A stretch of 64,000 bases of DNA from Holophaga sp. (lineage in GTDB: Bacteria; Acidobacteriota; Holophagae; Holophagales; Holophagaceae): the NCBI GenBank assembly GCA_016715205.1, contig JADKBC010000009.1:113468-177467 (forward strand), written 5' to 3'. Shown here in pieces: positions 52,328-61,703 of the stretch (position 1 is its first letter; each line of letters opens with the position of its first letter). The notes under the pieces were generated by a model, which had not been told where the DNA came from, searched no databases, and saw only the letters and a program-made list of their open reading frames with translations. The position numbers and the translations under genes are program-made.

Positions 52328-54754
52328 ATGAATTTCCGGCCCATCCTAATCGCAGCGACATTCATCACTACCGCGGCACCCCCGGTCTGGGCCCAGAGCG
52401 CAGTGACCTTCCAAAAACCTCCCAAGGAAATCTTGGATGTCTTCGATGTTGAAAATCCCCCGCAACCCATTGTGGATCCGGCAGCCCGCACACTGGCGCT
52501 GCTGAAGCGACCGGCATACCTCACCCTAGCTGATTTGGCGCAGCCAGAATTGCGCCTCGCAGGACTGCGGATCAACCCCATCACCCACAATGCCTCGCGA
52601 ACCCGCCCCTTCTCGGGTTTTACCTTGCAGGAATTGGCCAGCCACAAAATCATTCCGGTAACAGGCCTGCCTGAAAAATTGAGCCTGGAATACCCATCGT
52701 TCTCGCCCACGGGTCAGCATTTTGCCTTTGTGGAAGTGCGCGAGCAAGGGTTGGCCCTCTGGCTGGTGGAAGTCGCTACGGGGCGGGCGAAATGCGTCAG
52801 CGAACCCCACCTCAGCGCCACCATGGGCAGGCCCTATTCCTGGGCTTCGGATGGCAAGAGCCTCTACACCCGAGTCCGCCCCAGCACGGTAGCCTTCCAG
52901 GACACCCAGCGCCTGCCCCAAGGTCCTTCCGTGCAGGATGCCAGCGGCGTGAAGGCACCTGCCCGCACCTACCAGGATCTCCTGCGCAACCCTGCCGACG
53001 AAGCCAAATTCACTTTCTACGCTTCCTCCGCCATTCAGCATGTGGATCTGGCAGGCGGCACCAAGCCTTTTCTTCCCGCAGCCATTTACCGCATGCTGCA
53101 ACCTTCCCCCGATGGCGCCTATGTCCTGGTGGCAGAGATTCAGGCCCCATTTTCGTACCAGTTCCCGTTGGACCGCTTCCCGTATCGCGTGCGCGTGGTG
53201 AATGCCAGCGGACAGGGTGTAGCCACCTTGGTGGAAAAACCCCTCCAGGACAAGATTCCTGTCGATTTCGATGCTTGCGAATCCGGGCGGCGCCATTTTG
53301 CATGGCGTGAAGACCAGGGTGCCACTGCGGTCTGGGTCGAAGCCCAGGATGACGGCGATCCCGCCAAGACTGCGGATCACCGCGATGCCCTGTTTCAATT
53401 GGAAGCCCCCTTCCAGGGTGAAGGCCGCGTGCTGGCCAAGGTGCAGAACCGCTTCCAGGGCGTGGTTTGGGGCAATCATCAACTTGCCATTGTCGAAGAT
53501 GGATGGTGGAAAACCCGGAAAACGCGAACCTATCAGGTGGACCCCTCCAAAGGGGGTGAACCCAAGCTGCTTCTGGAACGCTCCAGCGAGGATGTCTACG
53601 CGGACCCTGGCGATTTCGTGCTGGAGCCCAACGCCCTCCATCGGCAGACCCTGAAGATTGGCGGCAAGGGAAAGAAGCTCTACCTCCAGGGCGAAGGATG
53701 CAGCCCAGAAGGGAACCGCCCCTTCCTGGACGCCCTCGACCTGACCACCGGAAAATCGGAACGGCTATGGCGCGCAGACGGCACATCGACCTATGAATTC
53801 ATCGCCAAGGTGCTGGATCCCGAACAGGGCAAATTGCTCACGATGATTCAAGGCCCCAGAACCTTTCCAAACCTCTTTCTGCGCACCTTCGGCAAGAAGG
53901 CCAGCCTTCAACCCGTGACGGCCTTTGAAAACCCCTTCAAGGCCCTCGAAGGCAATCAAAAGCGAACCATCAAATACACGCGAGCGGACGGCGTTGAATT
54001 GAGCGCCACTCTGCATCTTCCCGCAGGCTACGACCCTGCCAAGGATGGCAAGCTGCCGGTGTTGATGGATGCCTATCCGACGGAATTCAAGGACACCAAA
54101 ACCGCAGGCCAGATCCGCACCTCCCCGCATACGTTCTCTCGCCCCTACTGGGCCTCGCCCATCTACTGGACCCTGCGCGGCTACGCGGTGCTGGAGAACA
54201 CCCAGTTCCCCATCGTGGGCCAGGGGAAGGCCGAACCCAACGACACCTACATCGAGCAACTGGTGGCCAACGCCAAGGCCGCCATTCTGGAAGTGGAGCG
54301 CCTCGGTGTGGGCGATCCCAAGCGAGTAGCCTGTGTGGGTCATTCGTACGGCGCCTTCATGGTGGCCAATCTGCTGGCCCACTCGGATCTCTTTGCCGCC
54401 GGCATTGCTCGCAGTGGCGCCTACAACCGCACCCTGACCCCCTTTGGCTTCCAGGCGGAAGAGCGCACCTACTGGCAGGCTCCAGAGGTCTACCACCGCA
54501 TGTCACCCTTTGATTTCGCAGACAAGATCAAGACGCCGCTGCTCATGATCCACGGCGACGCCGACAATAACCCCGGCACCTTCACCCTGCAAAGTGAGCG
54601 CCTATTCCAGGCCGTAAAGGGGTTGGGCGGCAAGGCTCGGCTCGTACTGTTGCCTATGGAGAGCCACAGTTACGCCGCCCGGGAAAACCTGCTGCACATG
54701 CTCTGGGAGCAGGACAGCTGGCTTGAGAAATACGTCAAGAACCGCACCAAGTAG
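52328..54754 (+). CDS. Secreted S9 family (prolyl oligopeptidase-type) peptidase
   Basis: The 808 aa protein has a signal peptide (about residues 1-22), an N-terminal beta-propeller (about 60-520) and a C-terminal alpha/beta-hydrolase domain. The catalytic triad is visible: Ser673 in VGHSYGAFM, Asp746 in HGDADNN and His780 in ESHSYAARE. The overall form (propeller, then RADGVELSATLHLPAGYDP) matches the glutamyl-endopeptidase/acylaminoacyl-peptidase branch. It follows the transglutaminase-TPR gene by 37 nt and may be co-transcribed with it. It probably hydrolyses oligopeptides in the periplasm. Confidence 0.93.
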   Translation: MNFRPILIAATFITTAAPPVWAQSAVTFQKPPKEILDVFDVENPPQPIVDPAARTLALLKRPAYLTLADLAQPELRLAGLRINPITHNASRTRPFSGFTLQELASHKIIPVTGLPEKLSLEYPSFSPTGQHFAFVEVREQGLALWLVEVATGRAKCVSEPHLSATMGRPYSWASDGKSLYTRVRPSTVAFQDTQRLPQGPSVQDASGVKAPARTYQDLLRNPADEAKFTFYASSAIQHVDLAGGTKPFLPAAIYRMLQPSPDGAYVLVAEIQAPFSYQFPLDRFPYRVRVVNASGQGVATLVEKPLQDKIPVDFDACESGRRHFAWREDQGATAVWVEAQDDGDPAKTADHRDALFQLEAPFQGEGRVLAKVQNRFQGVVWGNHQLAIVEDGWWKTRKTRTYQVDPSKGGEPKLLLERSSEDVYADPGDFVLEPNALHRQTLKIGGKGKKLYLQGEGCSPEGNRPFLDALDLTTGKSERLWRADGTSTYEFIAKVLDPEQGKLLTMIQGPRTFPNLFLRTFGKKASLQPVTAFENPFKALEGNQKRTIKYTRADGVELSATLHLPAGYDPAKDGKLPVLMDAYPTEFKDTKTAGQIRTSPHTFSRPYWASPIYWTLRGYAVLENTQFPIVGQGKAEPNDTYIEQLVANAKAAILEVERLGVGDPKRVACVGHSYGAFMVANLLAHSDLFAAGIARSGAYNRTLTPFGFQAEERTYWQAPEVYHRMSPFDFADKIKTPLLMIHGDADNNPGTFTLQSERLFQAVKGLGGKARLVLLPMESHSYAARENLLHMLWEQDSWLEKYVKNRTK

Positions 54755-54788
54755 GCCCATCCCTTTCCCACTTGAATCAGGGATGGGC
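54755..54788 (+). terminator. Probable hairpin terminator after the S9 peptidase gene
   Basis: GCCCATCCCT (54755-54764) and AGGGATGGGC (54779-54788) form a perfect 10-bp stem with a 14-nt loop directly after the stop codon. No clear T-run follows, so termination may be partial or Rho-assisted. Confidence 0.5.
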
Positions 54789-54853
54789 TCGCCTTTGGGG
54801 GCACCTCACCGAGGTTCTCCCTTGAACCATCCTGGCGGCGTTAGCTTGTCCGC

Positions 54854-54859
54854 TACACT
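54854..54859 (+). promoter_or_regulatory. -10 element placed for a leaderless mfd mRNA
   Basis: TACACT ends 8 nt before the mfd ATG (54868). No Shine-Dalgarno sequence lies in between (AAAACCCT). The geometry matches truA. A TTGAAC further upstream (54822-54827) is too distant (26 nt) for a normal -35. Confidence 0.4.
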
Positions 54860-54867
54860 AAAACCCT

Positions 54868-57800
54868 ATGGAAACCCGTGACCGCGCTGCGCTGAACGAT
54901 CTCCTGCGCCTGCTGGACGGACCCGCCAAGGCCCTGGGGGCCGAGGGGGCTCGCCTGCGTTGGACCACCGTGCCTGGCCTGGCGCTGATCCTGGCGCGCT
55001 GGGCCAACGAGGGAGGCCGCTTGCGCACGCTGTGGGTGGACGCACCCACGGAAACCGAGGCGCAGGCGCTGGCCCATGATCTGGCTGTGCTGCTGCCTGA
55101 TGCTGGCGTCGCGTATTTTCCAGGCTTTGCGCCCTTCGCGGGGGGAGAATCCAGCCCACCCGGCATGGTGCTGAAGGAGCGCCTCTCGACGCTGGTAGGG
55201 CTGGTGGAACGTCGGGTGCAAATCCTGGTGGCCACACCCCTCGCAGCCCAGGAGAAGCTGCCCCATCCCACCTGGTTCGTGAAGCAGACCCTGGCGATCA
55301 CCAAGGGCACCGAGGTGCCCCGGGAACTGCTGCTGGAAACCTTGATCGCCCTGGGATACCGCCGGACCGATCTGGCCTCGGATCCCGGTGAATTCAGCGC
55401 CCGCGGCCTAGTGGTGGATATCTGGCCCGACCATCTGGAAGCCCCGCTCCGCATGGAGTTTTTTGGCGATGAGCTGGAAAAGCTTTCGCCCTTCGACCCG
55501 GATACGCAACGGCGCACGGGGAAAGAATTGGAATCCCTTACGCTCTACCCGCGTTTTGAAGGGGCCAAGGGCAGTGGCACCGCCCTGCTCGATGCGGTGC
55601 AAGCCCGCGCCGATAAAACCACGGAACCAGACGACGATGTCAGTTTTCGCCGGGCCCGCCTCGCCACCCATGGTCATTTCCCCGGCGAAGAGCTCTTCTA
55701 TCCGATGCTAGGTCAAACCAAGGGGCAGCTCACCCACTGGGTGCCGCCCTGCCTTCGCGTAAAACTCGACCCCGCCTGGGCCGAGGGGCTTCGTAATGCT
55801 GAAAAATCGCGCATCGATGACAGCCTGACCATACTCCGGCGCGGTGGCGTGGTGTGTCCCGATTTCGAGGATCGCTACCTCGATTCCGATCCCAGCCGCA
55901 CCTCGCTGGTGCTCACGGAATGGCAGGCGGAAGCCACGGTGCCCCTGCAGGCCCAGGCCGCACGGGAATTCCAGGGGCGCCTGAGCGAACTGCACGCCTA
56001 TCTGCAGGAACTCACGGACACCGGCCATCGCGTGATCCTGGCCGGTTCCACCTCCGGCATGCGGGATCGCCTGGGCGAAATCATCGCCGAATATGAACTC
56101 CCCAAGGCCCACGGCACCGAAGCGGGATGCCGTTCGATGCTGTTGCCGATCAGCGCCGGTGTCTACCTGAAGGAGCCCCAGCTCCTGGTGCTCACGGAGC
56201 GCGAAGTCTTTGGCCGAAAAGCCATTCCCTCCAAGCCCCAGAAGAGTCGCACCGCGGCCTTCCTTTCGGATCTGAAGGATCTCAAAGCCGGGGATCGGGT
56301 GGTCCACATGGATCACGGCATTGGCGAGTTCCTGGGCTTTGGCACCCTCACCGTGGGCGGCGAAGAACATGAAGTGGTGCAGCTTCGCTATGCGGACAAT
56401 GGCCGCGTCAACGTCAGCCTGGAGCGCGCCGATCTCATCCAGCGCTACGTATCTCCCGACGGCACCCTGCCACCCCTCGATAAGCTCGGCGGTCTGAGTT
56501 GGGCCAAGGTCAAGCGGCGCGCCAAGAAGGCCATCCGCGACATGGCCGAAGAACTGCTGAAACTCTATGCCAAGCGCAAGCTCGAAAAGGGCCATTCCTA
56601 TTCCATCGATGGCCCGGAGATGGCGGAATTTGAAGCCACCTTCCCCTACGACCCCACCCCCGATCAGATCGAAGCCATCGAGGCCATCAAGGCCGATCTG
56701 GAATCCGCCAAACCCATGGACCGCCTGCTGGTGGGCGATGTGGGCTACGGCAAAACCGAAGTGGCCATGCGCGCCGCGGCCAAAGTCGCCCTGGATGGCA
56801 AACAGGTAGCCATCCTGTGCCCCACCACGGTGCTCTGCTTCCAGCATTTCCGAACCTTCAAGGAACGCTTCGCGGGCTTCCCGCTCCGCATCGAAATGAT
56901 CAATCGCTTCGTGGATACCAAAGAAGCCAAAACCATTCTGGAAGACGTGGCGGATGGCAAGGTGGAGATCCTCATCGGCACCCACCAACTGCTGAGCGGC
57001 CGCACCAAATTCAATGATTTGGGTTTGGTAGTCATCGACGAAGAACAGCGCTTCGGCGTTTCTCACAAAGAGAAGTTGAAGAAATTCCGCGCCAATGTGG
57101 AAGTGCTGGCCATGAGCGCCACGCCCATTCCGCGTACGTTACATATGAGCCTCACGGGCCTGCGCGAGATTTCGCTCATCGAAACCCCGCCCAAGAACCG
57201 CCTGGCGATCGAAACCGTCGTGGCGCCCTGGTCCGACGAACTGATCGCCACTGCCATCCAATTCGAATTGCGTCGCGGCGGGCAGGTTTACCTCGTCCAC
57301 AACCGTGTGGAGAGCATCGTCAGCATCGCCGAGCATATCCGAAGCCTCGTGCCCGATGCCCGGGTGGGTGTGGGCCATGCGCAGCTCACGGATGACGCCC
57401 TGGAAAATGTGATGCTGGGGTTCATGGAAGGCCGCATCGATGTGCTGGTGTCCACCACCATCGTGGAGAACGGCCTGGATGTGCCCAATGCAAATACGTT
57501 GATCGTCCATCGCGCCGATAAGTTTGGCCTTAGCCAGCTCTACCAACTACGCGGACGTGTGGGCCGCAGCGATGTGCCCGCCTATGCCTACCTGCTGATT
57601 CCCGGCAAGGGCGAGATCACCGAAGATGCCCGCAAGCGCCTTCAGGCACTTGAGGATTTCTCTGAACTGGGTTCGGGCTTCCGCGTGGCGGCCATGGATC
57701 TGGAACTGCGCGGTGCGGGCAATCTGCTGGGCGGCGAGCAATCGGGCCATATCCACGACATCGGCTTCGAGCTCTACATCAAGCTGCTGGAGGAAACCCT

Positions 57801-58272
57801 GCAGGAACTCCAGGGCCAGGCCTCGGGCACCTTCGAGGTCAAGATCGAACTGGGTCCCGCCCAACTTGGTCGCCGGTGGATCGACATGGCCGCCGAGCGC
57901 CTGGTGGCCTACAAGCGCGCCAGCCGCCTGCGCACGGAGCGCGACCTGGAACTCTATCGCCTGGAGCTGGAAGACCGCTTCGGCCAGGTGCCACAGGATG
58001 ACGACGACAGTGCCCGATTCTTCGAGCTGCTCAAGGTCAAGCTGCGCGCCCAGGCCATCGCCGTGAGCGAAGTGTCCATCGATAAGGGCCGCCTGAAGCT
58101 GCGTGTCAGCCCCCAAACCTCGGTGGATCCGGGGAACTTACTGACTTGGGTGCGGGCCCAGAAGGACTCCCAGTTCACCCCGGACGGCTCGGTGCTCCTG
58201 CCCATCCAGGGCCACGAATTTGGCGCCATTCATCAAGCCCAACGGATATTGCAGGAATGGGCGGGACTATAA
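54868..58272 (+). CDS. mfd: Transcription-repair coupling factor Mfd
   Basis: Mfd displaces RNA polymerase stalled at DNA lesions and recruits UvrA. The 1134 aa protein has the N-terminal UvrB-like region (about 1-350) and the RNA-polymerase-interacting domain (about 470-540) with LKAGDRVVHMDHGIGEFLGF. Helicase motifs follow: Walker A GDVGYGKTE (Lys629), DEEQ box (Asp724), SATPIPRTL, and the TRG-type HNRVESI and QLRGRVGRSD. The TRCF domain occupies about 1000-1110. The ATG has no ribosome-binding site, but a -10 lies 8 nt away. Confidence 0.97.
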   Translation: METRDRAALNDLLRLLDGPAKALGAEGARLRWTTVPGLALILARWANEGGRLRTLWVDAPTETEAQALAHDLAVLLPDAGVAYFPGFAPFAGGESSPPGMVLKERLSTLVGLVERRVQILVATPLAAQEKLPHPTWFVKQTLAITKGTEVPRELLLETLIALGYRRTDLASDPGEFSARGLVVDIWPDHLEAPLRMEFFGDELEKLSPFDPDTQRRTGKELESLTLYPRFEGAKGSGTALLDAVQARADKTTEPDDDVSFRRARLATHGHFPGEELFYPMLGQTKGQLTHWVPPCLRVKLDPAWAEGLRNAEKSRIDDSLTILRRGGVVCPDFEDRYLDSDPSRTSLVLTEWQAEATVPLQAQAAREFQGRLSELHAYLQELTDTGHRVILAGSTSGMRDRLGEIIAEYELPKAHGTEAGCRSMLLPISAGVYLKEPQLLVLTEREVFGRKAIPSKPQKSRTAAFLSDLKDLKAGDRVVHMDHGIGEFLGFGTLTVGGEEHEVVQLRYADNGRVNVSLERADLIQRYVSPDGTLPPLDKLGGLSWAKVKRRAKKAIRDMAEELLKLYAKRKLEKGHSYSIDGPEMAEFEATFPYDPTPDQIEAIEAIKADLESAKPMDRLLVGDVGYGKTEVAMRAAAKVALDGKQVAILCPTTVLCFQHFRTFKERFAGFPLRIEMINRFVDTKEAKTILEDVADGKVEILIGTHQLLSGRTKFNDLGLVVIDEEQRFGVSHKEKLKKFRANVEVLAMSATPIPRTLHMSLTGLREISLIETPPKNRLAIETVVAPWSDELIATAIQFELRRGGQVYLVHNRVESIVSIAEHIRSLVPDARVGVGHAQLTDDALENVMLGFMEGRIDVLVSTTIVENGLDVPNANTLIVHRADKFGLSQLYQLRGRVGRSDVPAYAYLLIPGKGEITEDARKRLQALEDFSELGSGFRVAAMDLELRGAGNLLGGEQSGHIHDIGFELYIKLLEETLQELQGQASGTFEVKIELGPAQLGRRWIDMAAERLVAYKRASRLRTERDLELYRLELEDRFGQVPQDDDDSARFFELLKVKLRAQAIAVSEVSIDKGRLKLRVSPQTSVDPGNLLTWVRAQKDSQFTPDGSVLLPIQGHEFGAIHQAQRILQEWAGL

Positions 58273-58463
58273 CTCAGGGTGTGGGCTTCCAATCCACGAT
58301 GGGTGCCTTCGCTTTGACCTGTGTCGCCATTCAAATTGATTGAAAGCCGAAGACACCCGAGACTAATTCACATTTAAGCCGTTTGTCTTTGCGTCTTTAG
58401 ATGATGGCCCGAAGCATGCTTCTCTCCTCTGAGAAGCAACTCCGCTTCAAGGAGATCGCCATC

Positions 58464-58643
58464 ATGAAATCCAGCACGAAGGATCAGGTTGCAGGGAAGC
58501 TCCATGAGCTCAAGGGCAAGGTCAAGGAGACCGCGGGGAAAGTGACCAACAACCCCCGCCTTGAGTCCGAAGGGACTGCTGAAAAAATCACCGGAAGCAT
58601 TCAGAAGAAGGTCGGCGAAGTAAAAAAGGTTTTTGGCAAGTAG
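58464..58643 (+). CDS. CsbD family stress protein
   Basis: This is a small, hydrophilic, Lys/Glu-rich protein of 59 aa from the ATG at 58464 (AGGAG site). The pattern is that of CsbD: DQVAGKLHELKGKVKETAGK, then a repeat-like TAEKITGSIQKKVGEVKK. CsbD in Bacillus is induced by general stress and its function is unknown. A GCTTCTC/GAGAAGC hairpin (58418-58437) lies in the leader. It is followed 6 nt later by another small gene. Confidence 0.92.
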   Translation: MKSSTKDQVAGKLHELKGKVKETAGKVTNNPRLESEGTAEKITGSIQKKVGEVKKVFGK

Positions 58644-58649
58644 GCCCTC

Positions 58650-58916
58650 ATGGCATCCAAAAGCACGAAGAAGAAAGATGATCTGCACCTGACCCATGAC
58701 GAGTCGGAATCCATTGGCGTGGCGTTTCCCGAAGAACCCGCTCTGGTTTCACTGGAACGCCGTGAGCATCCCCTCCATGAACAGGTGGGTTGGGCTCTGA
58801 CTGAGGATGATGTAACCGAGGTCCTGACCGGCGACGTGACACCAGAAAACCGTGAGGCCGTGGAGGATCTCTGCGCGGACGTGCAAGAGGAAGAAGCGGA
58901 CAGGCAGGCAGAGTAG
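58650..58916 (+). CDS. Small acidic protein next to csbD-like gene
   Basis: The ORF encodes 88 aa and starts 6 nt after the CsbD-like stop. It has a Lys-rich N terminus (MASKSTKKKDD), an acidic body and a Glu/Asp-rich tail (DLCADVQEEEADRQAE). There is no signal peptide, membrane helix or recognisable family. Close spacing suggests co-expression with the CsbD-like stress protein. Confidence 0.6.
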   Translation: MASKSTKKKDDLHLTHDESESIGVAFPEEPALVSLERREHPLHEQVGWALTEDDVTEVLTGDVTPENREAVEDLCADVQEEEADRQAE

Positions 58917-58989
58917 GGCCACCGTCTGCCCATTTCCCGTGGGTGGGTCCCTCAGGATTCACCCACGCCATCCCCGTGCAGGAAAGGAT

Positions 58990-59874
58990 GTGGTCAGTAT
59001 CGTGCGCACCGCGGAACCTACCCAGCTCCACATCGTCACCTACAACATCCACAAGGGGTTCTCGCAATTCCATCAGCATCTGATGGTGCATGAGCTCCGG
59101 GAACACCTGCGTGACCTCGGCCCAGACATCGTGTTCCTTCAGGAAGTTCAGGGGCGGCACAGTCGAAATGCCACCAAAATAGACGGCTGGCCGGCCATGC
59201 CCCAGTACGAATTCCTGGCCGAAAACGTCTGGCCCTCCGCTGCCTATGGAAGCAATGTGATCTATGGGCATGGACACCATGGCAATGCCATCCTCGCGCG
59301 TTTTCCGATCGAGCATTCCCACAACCAGGATGTCACCCAGATGCGCTTTGAACGGCGAGGCTTGCTGCATTGCACCATCCCTCTACCGGGCATGGCGAAG
59401 CTGCTTCATTGTGTCTGTGTACACCTGTCCGTGTTTGCCCGCTCGCGACGCCGGCAGATGGATGCCCTCGCCGGAACCCTGGAGTGCCTTGCCGATTCTG
59501 ACGCGCCCCTCATCATCGCCGGCGACTTCAATGACTGGCGGAACGAGGCCGATGAATTGTTGGCCCATCGTCTCGGAATGATCGAGGCCTTTGGTGGGGC
59601 GTTCGGCGGTCTCGATTTGCCTGGTCGAAGCTTCCCTTCCAAGCGCCCCGTTCTGAGGCTGGATCGAATCTATGTGCGTGGCTTTTCGGTGGAATTGGCT
59701 GAAATGCATTCCGGTGGAACATGGGCGAAGATCTCAGACCATGCCGCCCTCTCTGCACATCTCAGGTGGACCAATGAGGAGGTGCCATCATTCATGGCGC
59801 AGGGCCTCGATGGGGTTGAGTCGGGAAGCTTTGCGGGCGGGCAGGTAGCCAAAAATGATGCCCACGGACGCTGA
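58990..59874 (+). CDS. Endonuclease/exonuclease/phosphatase family protein
   Basis: From the GTG at 58990 (an alternative GTG is at 59002) the protein is 294 aa. The EEP signature residues are visible: Asn in VTYNIHKGF, Glu in FLQEVQG, the GHHGNAILARFPI region, GDFNDW and the C-terminal SDHAAL. The family includes nucleases and phosphodiesterases, and no signal peptide is seen. The domain is complete by about residue 260. The last 30 or so residues read antisense to the convergent permease gene, an 87-nt overlap, so the stop may have moved. The gene lies 73 nt after the small acidic ORF. Confidence 0.88.
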   Translation: MVSIVRTAEPTQLHIVTYNIHKGFSQFHQHLMVHELREHLRDLGPDIVFLQEVQGRHSRNATKIDGWPAMPQYEFLAENVWPSAAYGSNVIYGHGHHGNAILARFPIEHSHNQDVTQMRFERRGLLHCTIPLPGMAKLLHCVCVHLSVFARSRRRQMDALAGTLECLADSDAPLIIAGDFNDWRNEADELLAHRLGMIEAFGGAFGGLDLPGRSFPSKRPVLRLDRIYVRGFSVELAEMHSGGTWAKISDHAALSAHLRWTNEEVPSFMAQGLDGVESGSFAGGQVAKNDAHGR

Positions 59875-60993
59875 GAACAAGAAGGAAATGACCACCATGT
59901 CTGGCACGAGGCTGAAGGGAAGATGCATGAGTCTGGCGGCGAAGTAGCTGACCAGCAGGCCCAGCAGGATGCCCATGATCCCGCCCAGGCCAGAGAGCGC
60001 CATGGCCTCCACCAGGAATTGGAAAAGGACTTCCCTGCCCCGGGCTCCGATGGAAAGACGGATGCCAATCTCCCGGGTTCGCTCGGTTACCGACACCAGC
60101 ATGATGTTCATGATGCCGATGCCCCCCACCAGCAGGCTCACGGCTGCGATAGCACCTAACAGGGCGATGAGCGCGTTGGTCACAGTACCTAGGGTTGCCG
60201 TGATTTCCTCCATGCTCTGCACATTGAAATCCGGCGTGGCCCCCGGGGCAATTCGCCGACGCTCCCGCAGCAGGGCCGCGACCTGGCGCTTCACTTTGGG
60301 AATCTGTTTGCCATCGTGAGCGCTCAGGAAAATCACCCCCACATCCGTGCTGCCCGTGATCCGCCGCTGGAAGGTAGCCAGAGGCACCAGCACGAAATCA
60401 TCCTGGTCCATGCCAAAACTTGATTGGCCCTTCGGGCGGGTAACGCCCACCACCGCACAGTTCACCTTTGCAATGCGGATGGAGCTGCCGATGGGGTTCT
60501 GGGCGCCGAACAGCTTGGTGCGCACCGTAGCACCCAGCACACAGACCGCCGCGCCACTCTGCAGCTGGGCATCCGAAAAACCTTCCCCCAGTTCGAAACT
60601 GAAGGCCCGGATCTGGAAGTACGCATTCGTAGAACCAGTTACAGTACTGTTCCAGTTCAAGTTGCCGTTCACCACCAGGGCGCCTTGGCTGCCCGCCGGA
60701 GCAACATCCGCCACGCTTCCCAACTCGCGCAGAACGATTCGCGCATCGTCCTGCTTGAAGGGCTGGGCCGCACTGGCGGTGGGTCCATGGCGCTCGCTGC
60801 CAGGCGTGGCGATAAGCAGATTGGTGCCCATGCCAGAGATATCGGAAGTGATCTTGGCGGCTGCACCGCGGCCCAACGCGACCATGATGATCACGGAGGC
60901 CACGCCAATCACAATGCCCAGTATGGTTAGGGAGGAGCGCATGGGGTTGCGCTTGATCTCGCGAATGGCCATCAGAATGGTTGTCCAGATCAT
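59788..60993 (-). CDS. MacB-type ABC transporter permease (complete exporter)
   Basis: The 401 aa protein has an N-terminal helix (MRSSLTILGIVIGVASVIIMV), a periplasmic MacB_PCD domain (about 45-255) and three C-terminal FtsX-type helices including GGIGIMNIMLVSVTERTREIG. It ends KASRLNPIEALRHE. Unlike the two permeases at 33-38 kb, this one is co-encoded with an ATPase (60990-61703) that overlaps its start as ATGA. It completes a MacA-ATPase-permease set; no TolC is in the window. Confidence 0.94.
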   Translation of the reverse strand: MIWTTILMAIREIKRNPMRSSLTILGIVIGVASVIIMVALGRGAAAKITSDISGMGTNLLIATPGSERHGPTASAAQPFKQDDARIVLRELGSVADVAPAGSQGALVVNGNLNWNSTVTGSTNAYFQIRAFSFELGEGFSDAQLQSGAAVCVLGATVRTKLFGAQNPIGSSIRIAKVNCAVVGVTRPKGQSSFGMDQDDFVLVPLATFQRRITGSTDVGVIFLSAHDGKQIPKVKRQVAALLRERRRIAPGATPDFNVQSMEEITATLGTVTNALIALLGAIAAVSLLVGGIGIMNIMLVSVTERTREIGIRLSIGARGREVLFQFLVEAMALSGLGGIMGILLGLLVSYFAARLMHLPFSLVPDMVVISFLFSASVGIIFGYLPARKASRLNPIEALRHE

Positions 60994-61703
60994 GCGCCCA
61001 CCTTTCCAGAAACCAGATCGCGCTCGACGAGGCCATCCTTGAAATGGAGGGTTCTTGTTGCGAACGCGGCCATATCCGGTTCGTGGGTAACCATGACGAT
61101 GGTGATCTTCCGCTCCTGATTGAGTTTCTGGAGGAGCTTCATGATCTCGATCTTGCGTGCGGAATCCAGGTTGCCCGTGGGCTCATCGGCCAAGAGCATT
61201 TGCGGGCTTGTGACGATGGCGCGGGCAATGGCCACGCGCTGCTGCTGCCCACCCGAGAGTTCACTTGGCACATGGTGCATGCGATCGCCCAGTCCCACAT
61301 CCTGAAGGGCCTGTATCGCACTCTTTTGGCGCACCGGTGCCGCGACCCGGCGGTAGACCAAGGGCAGCTCTACGTTTTCCAGTGCGCTGGTGCGCGCCAG
61401 CAGGTTGTACCCCTGGAAAACAAAGCCCAGGTAGTTGCGACGCAGGAGGGCCAGTTGGTCGATACTCAGGGTTCCCACATCCAAGCCACAGAACAGATAA
61501 TGACCAGAGGTCGCGGTGTCCAGGCATCCGAGCATGTTGAGGCAGGTGGACTTCCCAGACCCACTGGCCCCCATCACCGCAACGAACTCGCCGGGGTCGA
61601 TCCGGAAGCTCACACCCGCCAGGGCCCGCACTTCGGATTCCCCGCGGCCATAGACTTTGGTGAGGTCCTGAAGCTCCACCAGGGCGGTGGTACCCGGGCT
61701 CAC
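60990..61703 (-). CDS. ABC exporter ATP-binding protein (MacB/LolD type)
   Basis: The 237 aa nucleotide-binding subunit has Walker A GASGSGKST (45-53), the ABC signature LSGGQQQRVAIARA, Walker B MLLADEPTGNLD and an H-loop in VMVTHEPDMA. It drives the adjacent permease. It overlaps both neighbours by ATGA, so the three exporter proteins are made together. It is the only ABC ATPase of this kind in the window and might also serve the ATPase-less permeases at 33-38 kb, which is speculation. Confidence 0.95.
   Translation of the reverse strand: MSPGTTALVELQDLTKVYGRGESEVRALAGVSFRIDPGEFVAVMGASGSGKSTCLNMLGCLDTATSGHYLFCGLDVGTLSIDQLALLRRNYLGFVFQGYNLLARTSALENVELPLVYRRVAAPVRQKSAIQALQDVGLGDRMHHVPSELSGGQQQRVAIARAIVTSPQMLLADEPTGNLDSARKIEIMKLLQKLNQERKITIVMVTHEPDMAAFATRTLHFKDGLVERDLVSGKVGA

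Noticed and set aside
55708..57066. 452-codon open frame antisense to mfd
   Set aside because: It is fully opposite the conserved helicase domains and has no family motif.
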